Shown here piece after piece: positions 23,319-30,043 of a stretch of 34,313 nt of DNA. The stretch lies in the NCBI GenBank assembly GCA_023414975.1, contig JAEZMI010000387.1, forward strand, positions 1 to 34,313. Direction: 5' to 3'. The translations under genes were made by a program, and so were the position numbers. The first letter of the stretch is position 1, and the number at the start of each line of letters is the position of its first letter. The notes beneath the pieces are model-generated. The model worked only from the letters and a program-made list of their open reading frames with translations, did no database searches and had not been told where the DNA came from. This stretch comes from Pseudomonadota bacterium (GTDB lineage: Bacteria > Pseudomonadota > Alphaproteobacteria > Rhizobiales > Xanthobacteraceae).

Positions 23319-23437
23319 CGTCATCCAACGAATCGCGCTCGATCCACGACGCGAAGCAAACCACCGCGGGGGCGGGCATTTCCGTCACCGAATCTGTCAC
23401 AGAGAAATCGTCGCGGGCCGCAAGTCTTTGAAAAAAA

Positions 23438-23512
23438 TGGTGGGCGATGCAGGGATTGAACCTGCGACCCCTCCCGTGTGAAGGGAGTGCTCTCCCGCTG
23501 AGCTAATCGCCC
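23438..23512 (-). tRNA. tRNA-Val (anticodon CAC)
   Basis: On the minus strand the 75-nt gene folds as a full cloverleaf. The acceptor pairs GGGCGAT with ATCGCCC, the D arm contains TAGCTCAGCGGGAGAGC, the anticodon stem CTCCC/GGGAG has the loop TTCACAC (anticodon CAC, reading GUG), and the T arm contains GGTTCAATCC. The 3' CCA is encoded. A run of seven T follows immediately on the minus strand. No duplicated 3' tRNA end that would mark an integration site is seen nearby. Confidence 0.97.
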
Positions 23513-23561
23513 GTCGGACCCGCTGGATATTCCGCGGGCCGTCCGTCGTGTGCGGCGGGGG

Positions 23562-23591
23562 GATTTAGTGTGCCGGGGTCGCGGGTGTCAA
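23562..23591 (-). promoter_or_regulatory. Sigma-70 type promoter of the tRNA-Val gene
   Basis: Reading the minus strand, a perfect TTGACA -35 (23586-23591) is separated by 18 bp from TAAATC (-10, 23562-23567), about 50 bp upstream of the mature tRNA 5' end. This is the clearest promoter in the window. Confidence 0.7.
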
Positions 23592-23619
23592 GCGCTCTCG
23601 TCCCGCCACCCCCGGCGAA

Positions 23620-24309
23620 TTAGCCGCGAGACAGAAGCTGGGCGACGGTGGCGGGCAGGAGATCGTAATGCTCGATCAGCACGTCGCCGCCAAGTTCCGC
23701 CGCCGGCGTCTCCGTGTAGCCGAAGGGCACGACGATGCAGGGCACGCGGGCATTCTTGGCCGTGAGAACGTCGGTCATGCTGTCGCCGACCATGATGGCG
23801 CGCCCTGCCGTGCCGCCGGCACGCTCGATGGTGCCGATGAGATGCCCCGCGTCGGGCTTGTAGACCGGGAAGGTGTCGGCGCCGGCGATGACGGCGAAGC
23901 GGTCGGTCATGCCCAGCCGGTCGAGCAGCAGGCGCGAAAGATATTCCAGCTTGTTGGTGCACACGGCGAGCGTATGCCCCTGGGCCGCAAGCGTATCCAG
24001 CGCGTCCAGCAGGCCGGGGAAGGGGCGCGAGGAATCGGCGATATGCGCGGCGTAATGCTCCAGGAAGAGGTCATAGAGCTGGTCGAATCGCGCCGCATCG
24101 ACGCTCATCCCGGCGGCGGTGAGGCCGCGATTGACGAGCGCGCGCGCGCCGGCGCCGATCATCTTGCGGGTCTCCTCGCGCGGCAGCGGCGGCGCGCCGG
24201 CCTGGGCGAGCACGACGTCCAGCGTGTCGAGCAGATCCGGGGCGGTGTCGACGAGGGTGCCGTCGAGATCGAAGGCGATGACGGCGGGACGGTCTGTGGA
24301 AAGAGGCAT
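23620..24309 (-). CDS. gph: Phosphoglycolate phosphatase (HAD superfamily)
   Basis: This 229-residue HAD hydrolase dephosphorylates 2-phosphoglycolate, a product of DNA repair or of Rubisco oxygenase activity. The four HAD motifs are present: FDLDGTLVDTAPDLLDTLD (nucleophile Asp in motif I), VCTNK (motif II), VYKPDAGHL (motif III Lys) and VGDSMTDVLTAKNA (motif IV). The PDLLDTLD continuation is typical of Gph. The ATG at 24309 has GGAG five bases upstream; an ATG six codons earlier is a weaker choice. It stands alone, divergent from the secreted protein at 24476. Related HAD phosphatases with other substrates cannot be ruled out. Confidence 0.88.
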   Translation of the reverse strand: MPLSTDRPAVIAFDLDGTLVDTAPDLLDTLDVVLAQAGAPPLPREETRKMIGAGARALVNRGLTAAGMSVDAARFDQLYDLFLEHYAAHIADSSRPFPGLLDALDTLAAQGHTLAVCTNKLEYLSRLLLDRLGMTDRFAVIAGADTFPVYKPDAGHLIGTIERAGGTAGRAIMVGDSMTDVLTAKNARVPCIVVPFGYTETPAAELGGDVLIEHYDLLPATVAQLLSRG

Positions 24310-24475
24310 GGTCGCTCCGTTGGGCATAAGTGGACGGGGGCGCCCGCCGCCGCGAGACGGAGCCTGCCGCTCATGCCTACAATCCTGCCGCTTTTCCTGT
24401 CCAGCGTGCCGCGTCCATCGGGCGCACGGCCCGGCGGGACGGGAGCCATGACGGGCCTTGCTGGAGTGCTTGCCG

Positions 24476-25039
24476 ATGAAGACGTTCCGATCCACCCGGC
24501 CGATGCGGGGTCTCGCGCTCGGCGCCGCGCTGATTCTCGGGGGAGCGACGGGCGCCGGCGCCCAGACGAGTGCGCCGCCGGCCGGCGCCGGGGCGCCGTC
24601 GGCTCCGCAGAGCGCCACGCAATCCGGCGCCACGCAACCCGGTGCTTCCCAACCCGGCGCAGCGACCCCGGCGGGCGCGACTTCTCCGGGCGCGACTCTT
24701 GCGGGCGGAACCGGTCCCTTCGTCTTCGGCTCGCCACCCTCGGCGCAGGCGAACCGCATCTATTCGGTGAATGTGCGCACCGGCGAGGTGAGCGCCTGCC
24801 AGTTCGAGCGGCCCGAGGGCAGCGTCGTCGGCGTCACCAAGTGCTTCCCGCGCGATGCCAGCGCCGCGGCCGGTCCGGCGGGCACCTATGACATGGTGAC
24901 GACGCGCTATTCCGGCGAAACCGGCATCTTCCGGGTCAATGCCCAGACCGGGGAGATGAGCGTGTGCTATGTGCGCGACATGCCCAAGGAGGGCGGCGGC
25001 ACGGAGCCCGCCGTGGTGTGTACCGCCCCGGCGCGCTGA
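24476..25039 (+). CDS. Secreted protein of unknown function with Gly/Ala/Thr/Pro repeat and duplicated VNxxTGExSxC motif
   Basis: I do not recognise a named family. The 187-residue precursor has a signal peptide ending near AGAQ (residue 30), a low-complexity linker to about residue 80 made of pentapeptides such as QPGAS and QPGAA, and a compact C-terminal part. That part holds two copies of one motif: YSVNVRTGEVSACQF (96-110) and FRVNAQTGEMSVCYV (152-166), each with a Cys, plus Cys123 and Cys181, so disulfides are likely in the periplasm. The alternation of short strands suggests a small beta domain with internal duplication. It is followed 183 bp later by rpiA. Confidence 0.75.
   Translation: MKTFRSTRPMRGLALGAALILGGATGAGAQTSAPPAGAGAPSAPQSATQSGATQPGASQPGAATPAGATSPGATLAGGTGPFVFGSPPSAQANRIYSVNVRTGEVSACQFERPEGSVVGVTKCFPRDASAAAGPAGTYDMVTTRYSGETGIFRVNAQTGEMSVCYVRDMPKEGGGTEPAVVCTAPAR
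24620..24709 (+). repeat. Degenerate 15-nt repeat encoding six pentapeptides
   Basis: Six five-codon units read QSGAT, QPGAS, QPGAA, TPAGA, TSPGA, TLAGG. Units 1-3 keep Gly third; units 4-6 shift it by one residue, indicating an in-frame insertion after expansion. They form the linker of the secreted protein. Confidence 0.85.
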
Positions 25040-25082
25040 GGCGGCGTGCTGCCGCGCTTGCGACGCGCGGGAGGGCTTGCGG

Positions 25083-25118
25083 CGCATGGGAAGGCTGCCA
25101 CGCATGGGAAGGCTTGCC
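25083..25118. repeat. 18-nt tandem duplication upstream of rpiA
   Basis: CGCATGGGAAGGCTGCCA (25083-25100) is followed directly by CGCATGGGAAGGCTTGCC (25101-25118). A related GGGAGGGCTTGCGG lies just before. The repeat is non-coding, in the 183-bp gap before rpiA. Confidence 0.9.
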
Positions 25119-25222
25119 GCAGGCGCGTTTCGGCGTTACCCACGCGGGTAAAATCGACGGTTTCCAACTATCCGTTCCGCCTGCCCACCGTCCGCGCCTT
25201 TCACCGACCCGAAAAGACCGCC

Positions 25223-25969
25223 ATGACCGACGCGAAACTGTCCGACGCGAACCTGTCTGACGCTGCCCTCTCGCCGGCCGAGGCCCTCAAGCGCCAGGCC
25301 GCCGCCCGCGCGCTCGACTATGTGCGCTCCGGCATGAAGCTCGGCCTCGGCACGGGCTCGACCGCCCGGCATTTCGTCGAGCTTCTTGCGGAGAAAATGC
25401 AGCAGGGGCTGGAAGTGGTCGGCGTGCCCACATCCGAGGGGACGAAGGCGCAGGCCGAAAGCCTCGGCGTGCCGGTGGCGACGCTGGACGAGCACCCGGT
25501 GCTCGATCTGTGCATCGACGGCGCGGACGAGGTCGGGCCGGATCTCGTGCTGGTGAAGGGCGGCGGCGGCGCGCTGCTGCGCGAAAAGATCGTCGCCTCG
25601 GCGGCGCGCGAGATGATCGTCATCGCCGATGCCTCGAAGAAGGTGGAGCAGCTCGGCGCGTTCCCGCTGCCGATCGAGGTGGTGGATTTCGGTGTCGCCG
25701 CGACCCGCCGGGCCATCGACCGCGCCGCCAAGGCGGCCGGCTGCCATGGGCTGCTGACGCTGCGCCGCGGCGCGGACGGCCATGTTTTCGTCACGGATCA
25801 GGGACACGTCATTCTCGACGCGGCCTATGGCGTCATTCCCGATCCCGCCGCGCTGGCGCTGAATCTCGCGCAGGTGCCGGGGGTGGTGGAGCACGGGCTA
25901 TTCATCAAACTGGCGAGCCGCGTCATTCTCGCGGGCGCCGACGGCGTGACGGTCATCGACCGCGCGTAA
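25223..25969 (+). CDS. rpiA: Ribose-5-phosphate isomerase A
   Basis: RpiA interconverts ribose 5-phosphate and ribulose 5-phosphate in the pentose phosphate pathway, in the cytosol. The 248-residue product has LGLGTGSTARHF (phosphate loop, 41-51), the catalytic LCIDGADEVGPDL (96-108) and LVKGGGGALLREKIVA, all canonical. The N-terminal 17 residues include three pentapeptides (DAKLS, DANLS, DAALS) that precede the conserved domain and are unusual for the family. The ATG at 25223 is chosen because the first conserved helix begins near residue 20; no strong ribosome binding site is visible. The DUF2059 gene begins 23 bp after its stop, so the two are probably cotranscribed. Confidence 0.97.
   Translation: MTDAKLSDANLSDAALSPAEALKRQAAARALDYVRSGMKLGLGTGSTARHFVELLAEKMQQGLEVVGVPTSEGTKAQAESLGVPVATLDEHPVLDLCIDGADEVGPDLVLVKGGGGALLREKIVASAAREMIVIADASKKVEQLGAFPLPIEVVDFGVAATRRAIDRAAKAAGCHGLLTLRRGADGHVFVTDQGHVILDAAYGVIPDPAALALNLAQVPGVVEHGLFIKLASRVILAGADGVTVIDRA
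25229..25273 (+). repeat. 15-nt tandem repeat, three units, at the start of rpiA
   Basis: Three units from the third codon on encode DAKLS, DANLS and DAALS. The first two differ at few bases. The array extends the N-terminus ahead of the conserved RpiA fold. Confidence 0.85.
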
Positions 25970-25992
25970 GACAGGTCTTCAGGGAGATAAGC

Positions 25993-26562
25993 ATGCCGGT
26001 TGCTATGGGACGTGACGGAAAGCGCCTGATCGGCGCCGGGCTCGCGGCGCTGGTTCTGGCGACGGCGCCGGCGCTCGCCCAGCAGCAGCCCGCCCCGTTC
26101 ACCATGAGCCAGGCGGGCACCACGCCGGCCAAGGCGCCCGAGCCGAGTGCCGCCCAGCTCAAGCTCGCCAACGAGCTTCTGGTCGCCAATGGCGAGGCTT
26201 CCAGCTTCGATGCGCTGATCCCCGGCATCATCGAGCAGGCCGCCGGCAGCTTCGTGCAGGCGAACCCGGATCTGATCCGCGATCTGCGCGACGTCGCCAA
26301 GCAGCTCGTGCCGGAATATGAGAAGCGCCGCTCCGAGATCGTCCAGATCCTCGCGCGCACCTATGCCCAGCAGTTTTCCGAGGCCGAACTCACCGAACTT
26401 CTGACCTTCTACCGCTCGGCGGTGGGCAAGAAGCTGGTGGAGCGTCGCCAGCAGCTGCTGGACGACGGCCTGCGCGGCATCCAGGCCTGGAGCGCGAAGT
26501 TCTCCAAGGAAATGGAAGCCCGCGTGCGCGACGAGATGAAGAAGCGCGGCTTCACCATCTGA
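25993..26562 (+). CDS. DUF2059 periplasmic protein
   Basis: The 189-residue precursor has a signal peptide (basic start, then LIGAGLAALVLATAPALA, cleaved before QQQP), a short Pro/Gln/Thr-rich link and a helical DUF2059 domain. The domain is recognisable from LANELLVANGEASSFDALIP and FSEAELTELLTFYRSAVGKK, where the FYRSxxGKK core is the family mark. AGGGAG precedes the ATG. Its function is not established; in Rhizobiales the gene often follows rpiA, as here. A strong bidirectional terminator lies 34 bp downstream. Confidence 0.9.
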   Translation: MPVAMGRDGKRLIGAGLAALVLATAPALAQQQPAPFTMSQAGTTPAKAPEPSAAQLKLANELLVANGEASSFDALIPGIIEQAAGSFVQANPDLIRDLRDVAKQLVPEYEKRRSEIVQILARTYAQQFSEAELTELLTFYRSAVGKKLVERRQQLLDDGLRGIQAWSAKFSKEMEARVRDEMKKRGFTI

Positions 26563-26595
26563 GCCGCCGGCCGCCGCAACATCGGCTCCGCTATG

Positions 26596-26629
26596 AAAAT
26601 GCCCGGCTCGCGCCGGGCATTTTGCTTTT
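26596..26629. terminator. Bidirectional terminator between the DUF2059 gene and tctA
   Basis: A perfect 12-bp stem (AAAATGCCCGGC at 26596-26607, complement at 26612-26623) has a 4-nt loop. It ends in T-rich sequence on the plus strand (ATTTTGCTTTT) and has an A-run that gives a T-run on the minus strand, so it can end both convergent transcripts. Confidence 0.92.
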
Positions 26630-26651
26630 CACCGCGGCGTGGCGGCGCGGG

Positions 26652-28163
26652 TCAATCCTCGTCGCCGCCGACGGGCGCCTTGCGGCCGGTGAGGAGATAG
26701 AACAGCAGCGGCCCGACCAGCGCCAGAATGGCAAGCGCGTAGAGCGTGATCGCGATGGGCGACTGGAACAGCACCAGCGGGTCGCCGACGCTGATGGCGA
26801 GCGCCCGCCGCAATTGCTGCTCGGCGAGCGGGCCCAGGATCAGGCCGACCACCACCGGCGCGATCGGGTAGTCGTAGCGCCGCAGCACATAGCCGAGCAG
26901 GCCGAAGACCAGCAGCATGGCCAGCTCCACCAGCGACGGGTTGGCGCCGAGCGTGCCGAGCGTGGCGAAGACCAGGATGCCGCCATAGAGCCAGGGGCGC
27001 GGAATGGCGAGCAGGCGCACCCACAGCCCCACCAGCGGCAGGTTGAGGATGAGCAGCATGATGTTGGCGATGAACAGCGAGGCGATGAGGCCCCAGACGA
27101 GATCCGGCGCCGTGGCGAACAGCAGCGGGCCGGGATTGAGGCCATATTGCTGGAAGCCGGCCAGCATGATCGCCGCCGTCGCCGAGGTCGGCAGGCCAAG
27201 GGTGAGCAGCGGCACCAGCACGCCGGCCGCCGCCGCGTTGTTGGCGGCTTCCGGCCCGGCGACGCCTTCGATGGCGCCGTTGCCGAACTCGTCCGGCTTG
27301 CGGCACAGCCGCTTCTCCAGCGCATAGGACAGAAAGGTCGGGATTTCCGCGCCGCCCGCCGGCATGGCGCCGATCGGGAAGCCGAGGAACGTGCCGCGCA
27401 GCCAGGGCTTCCAGGAGCGCCTCCAGTCCTCCTTGTTCATGAACACCGAGCCCTTCACCGGCTCGATCACCTCCTCGGCGCGGGAGCCGGCGGCGACCAC
27501 GGAGAGCGTCTCGCCGATGGCGAACAGCGCGACGGCGAGCGTCGTCACCTCGACGCCGTCCAGAAGGTCCGGGACGCCGAAGGAAAGGCGGGCCTGGCCG
27601 CTCTGCAGATCGATGCCGATCAGGCCGAGCGAGAGGCCGATGAACAGGCTGGTGAGGCCGCGCGTCACCGACGAGCCGAAGGCGGCCGACACGGTGGTGA
27701 AGGCCAGAACCATCAGCGCGAAATAGTCCTCCGGGCCGAAGGAGATGGCGATGTCCACGACCGTCGGCGCGATCAGCGCGAGGCCGACGGTGGCGATGGT
27801 GCCCGCGACGAAGGAGCCGATGGCGGCGGTGGCGAGCGCCGGGCCGCCGCGGCCGGCGCGGGCCATCTTGTTGCCTTCCAGCGCCGTGACGATGGAGGAG
27901 CTTTCGCCGGGCGTGTTCAGCAGGATGGAGGCGGTGGAGCCGCCATACATGCCGCCATAATAGATGCCCGCGAACATGATGAGCGAGCCGGCCGGGTCGA
28001 GCTTGAAGGTGATCGGCAACAGCAGCGCCACGGTAAGCGCCGGGCCGATGCCGGGGAGCACGCCGACGGCGGTGCCGAGCATAACGCCGATGAAGGCGAA
28101 GAGCAGGTTCATCGGCTGCAGGGCGACGATGAGGCCCTGATAGAGAGCGGCAAACGTGTCCAT
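26652..28163 (-). CDS. tctA: Tripartite tricarboxylate transporter large permease
   Basis: TctA is the large membrane subunit (about twelve helices) that carries citrate-type carboxylates inward using an ion gradient. The 503-residue protein has the two diagnostic repeats: GTAVGVLPGIGPALTVALLL near residue 30 and LTLGLPTSATAAIMLAGFQQ in the second half. GGMYGGSTASILLNTPGESS is also strictly typical. The start at 28163 lies 12 bp after the tctB stop, with AGGACAGG upstream. It is the last gene of the tctCBA operon and ends at the bidirectional terminator. The solute cannot be read from the permease; tricarboxylates, dicarboxylates and aromatic acids are all known for the family. Confidence 0.96.
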   Translation of the reverse strand: MDTFAALYQGLIVALQPMNLLFAFIGVMLGTAVGVLPGIGPALTVALLLPITFKLDPAGSLIMFAGIYYGGMYGGSTASILLNTPGESSSIVTALEGNKMARAGRGGPALATAAIGSFVAGTIATVGLALIAPTVVDIAISFGPEDYFALMVLAFTTVSAAFGSSVTRGLTSLFIGLSLGLIGIDLQSGQARLSFGVPDLLDGVEVTTLAVALFAIGETLSVVAAGSRAEEVIEPVKGSVFMNKEDWRRSWKPWLRGTFLGFPIGAMPAGGAEIPTFLSYALEKRLCRKPDEFGNGAIEGVAGPEAANNAAAAGVLVPLLTLGLPTSATAAIMLAGFQQYGLNPGPLLFATAPDLVWGLIASLFIANIMLLILNLPLVGLWVRLLAIPRPWLYGGILVFATLGTLGANPSLVELAMLLVFGLLGYVLRRYDYPIAPVVVGLILGPLAEQQLRRALAISVGDPLVLFQSPIAITLYALAILALVGPLLFYLLTGRKAPVGGDED

Positions 28164-28175
28164 TATCGCCTGTCC

Positions 28176-28655
28176 TCAGATCAGCCGTTCGAGGGGGCCG
28201 GCGGGCAGCGACAGCTGCAGGCCCTTGGCGAATATGACGTAGATCACGAAGCACATCAGCGTGCCGGCGATCAGGTGACCCCAGAGCGGGCCCCTGCCGA
28301 ATCCCTTGGCGGTGGCGGCGAACAGCCAGCCGGTGGCGATGGAGAAGCCGAGGAAGGGGAGGAGCACGATCTGGCCGATGAGGCCGGCGAGCACCCAGGC
28401 CATCGGGCCGAGTTCGTCGCGCGGTCGCTCCTGCGCGCCCTCGCGGATCGCCTCGATGGCGGTGGCGACCGAGAGGATGGCGAGCCCGGCCGCGATGATG
28501 GTCGGGAAGGCCGCCGGGCCCACCGCCGAGAAAGCGTTGACGCTGGAGAGCCGCCAGGCGTCCCAGCCGACCACGAACGCCAGCATGGCGAGCCCGAAGG
28601 CGATGACGAAGCCGGCCTTGTCGGGCCGTCTGGATGAGATGGGCGTGTCGCTCAT
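28176..28655 (-). CDS. tctB: Tripartite tricarboxylate transporter small permease
   Basis: This 159-residue protein with four hydrophobic helices matches TctB, the small membrane partner of TctA: VGWDAWRLSSVNAFSAVGPA, then AFPTIIAAGLAILSVATAIE, and LPFLGFSIATGWLFAATAKGFG in the second half. The family is poorly conserved, so placement between tctC and tctA is as important as sequence. The ATG at 28655 is 193 bp after the tctC stop, a gap that holds two strong hairpins. Confidence 0.92.
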   Translation of the reverse strand: MSDTPISSRRPDKAGFVIAFGLAMLAFVVGWDAWRLSSVNAFSAVGPAAFPTIIAAGLAILSVATAIEAIREGAQERPRDELGPMAWVLAGLIGQIVLLPFLGFSIATGWLFAATAKGFGRGPLWGHLIAGTLMCFVIYVIFAKGLQLSLPAGPLERLI

Positions 28656-28742
28656 GGAAGTTTCCCCGGCCAGAGCGCATCGGCATCCCGCAGGAACACC
28701 GACGCACTCTCTTGGTGATTGCTGGCGCGTTTCCGGTTCGTC

Positions 28743-28802
28743 CGTCGTTCGGATAGTGCTGCCGAACGACGCTCCCCCGAGGCCGGGCGGCCTCGGGGGA
28801 GC
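28743..28802 (-). promoter_or_regulatory. Two consecutive hairpins in the tctC-tctB gap
   Basis: In transcript order (minus strand), the first is a perfect 14-bp stem with a 4-nt loop (28771-28784 with 28789-28802, arms GCTCCCCCGAGGCC and complement). The second is a perfect 10-bp stem with a 9-nt loop (28743-28752 with 28762-28771, arms CGTCGTTCGG and complement). They share base 28771. Neither is followed by a T-run. They probably protect the tctC message end or allow partial termination, raising receptor over permease. Confidence 0.85.
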
Positions 28803-28848
28803 TTGTCGTGATGCCGGTGCCGCACAGTCCTTGCTGCGCGGGGCCGAC

Positions 28849-29811
28849 TTACTGCGCGAGGCCGATGTCCTTTAGGATCGCCTGGGTGGCGGCGATGTCC
28901 TTGGCGAGCTGGGCGTCGAACGCCTCGCCGGCGAGATAGGTGTTGACCCAACCCTTCTGGGCGAGAAGGTCGGCCCACGCCTTCGACTTCACCATCTTGT
29001 CGATGGCGGCCGAGATTTCCGCCTTCTGCTCGGGCGTGATGCCCGGAGCCGCGGCGACCATGCGCCAGTTCTGGATCTCGACGTTCACGCCGGATTCCTT
29101 GAAGGTGGGCACGTCCTTGGCCTCAGCCAGACGCTCGGGGCTGGAGACGCCGAGGATGCGCAGCTTGCCGGCCTTGGCCTGCGCGTCGAACTCGGAGAGG
29201 CTGGAAATGCCGACCGTGACCTTGCCGCCGAGGATTGACGCGAGCGATTCGCCGCCGCCCGAGAAGGCGATGTAGTTAATCTTGGTCGGGTCGACGCCGA
29301 TCGCCTTGGCGATCAGGCCGGCCGTGATGTGATCGGTGCCGCCCGCCGAGCCGCCGGCCCAGGAGACCTTCTGCGGATCGGCCTTCAGCGCCGCGACCAG
29401 ATCGGCCATGGACTTCAGCGGGGAGTTGGCGGGAACCGCAATGGCCTCGAACTCGCCGGTGAGGCGCGCGATCGGCGTCACCTGGCTGAGGTTCACCGGT
29501 GACTTGTTGGTGATGATGGCGCCCACCATCACATAGCCGCCGACGATCAGCGCGTGCGGATCGCCCTTCATGCCGTTGACGAACTGGGCGAGGCCGATGG
29601 TGCCGCCGGCGCCCGGCACGTTCAGCACCTGCACATTGCCGACGATCTTGTCGGTCTGCAGCACATGCTGCATGCCCCGCGCGGTCTGGTCCCAGCCACC
29701 GCCCGGCGCGGCCGGCGCCATGATCTTGAATTCGTTGATCTCAGCCGATGCGGCACCAAGCGGTGTGGCGATGGCGGCGGCCAGCAGAAGGCCGCGGAAC
29801 ATATGCTTCAT
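28849..29811 (-). CDS. tctC: Tripartite tricarboxylate transporter receptor (Bug family)
   Basis: This 320-residue periplasmic receptor has a signal peptide (FRGLLLAAAIATPLGAASA, cleaved before EINE). The Bug/TctC fold is evident from FKIMAPAAPGGGWDQTARGM, a form of the PxxPGGxxD motif holding the ligand carboxylate, NVPGAGGTIGLAQFV, SWAGGSAGGTDHITAGL and KINYIAFSGGGESLASILGG. GGAGG lies before the ATG at 29811. It is first in the tctCBA operon. The leader contains interleaved inverted repeats. WDQTARGM, not the commoner D-x-x-AR, fits the TctC branch of Bug proteins; the ligand may be a citrate-like acid. Confidence 0.94.
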   Translation of the reverse strand: MKHMFRGLLLAAAIATPLGAASAEINEFKIMAPAAPGGGWDQTARGMQHVLQTDKIVGNVQVLNVPGAGGTIGLAQFVNGMKGDPHALIVGGYVMVGAIITNKSPVNLSQVTPIARLTGEFEAIAVPANSPLKSMADLVAALKADPQKVSWAGGSAGGTDHITAGLIAKAIGVDPTKINYIAFSGGGESLASILGGKVTVGISSLSEFDAQAKAGKLRILGVSSPERLAEAKDVPTFKESGVNVEIQNWRMVAAAPGITPEQKAEISAAIDKMVKSKAWADLLAQKGWVNTYLAGEAFDAQLAKDIAATQAILKDIGLAQ

Positions 29812-29830
29812 CGTTTCCTCCAGGAGTGAA

Positions 29831-29866
29831 TGGTGGCGCGTTGAGTCTGGCCACCACTTGAACGCG
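29831..29866 (-). promoter_or_regulatory. Interleaved inverted repeats in the tctC leader
   Basis: TGGTGG (29831-29836) pairs with CCACCA (29851-29856), while the adjoining CGCGTT (29837-29842) pairs with AACGCG (29861-29866). The pairs cross, so the RNA could form alternative hairpins or perhaps a pseudoknot, or the DNA could be an operator. The element ends 20 bases before the tctC start. Confidence 0.5.
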
Positions 29867-29964
29867 CGATGGCGAAGCTAGAGCGGTGACGACATCGTGT
29901 CGAGTTCACCGGAAGGCTAAGGGGTTTGCGTTGGTCTGCCATGCAACGTCTTGACGGGCGGCCG

Positions 29965-30028
29965 GCGGAAGGCGACATGGGCGGAAGGCGACATGGCCGG
30001 CATGTCTTTCCGGACAGATGTCTTTCCG
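29965..30028. repeat. Two adjoining 16-nt-period repeats upstream of the glutathione reductase gene
   Basis: GCGGAAGGCGACATGG is duplicated exactly (29965-29980, 29981-29996). Directly after it, ATGTCTTTCCG occurs twice with the same 16-nt spacing (30002-30012, 30018-30028). The repeats end 15 bases before the gor start, so they lie in or next to its leader. Confidence 0.9.
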
Positions 30029-30043
30029 CATGGGAGGCGCGCC

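Noticed and set aside
23438..23512. tRNA-Val gene as an integration site of a genomic island
   Set aside because: No integrase gene and no second copy of the tRNA 3' end are seen in the flanks; neighbouring genes are ordinary.
26622..28637. Open frame of about 670 codons on the plus strand opposite tctA and tctB
   Set aside because: The translation is low-complexity (Gly/Asp/Arg/Gln) and antisense to clear TctA/TctB sequence; a codon-bias shadow.
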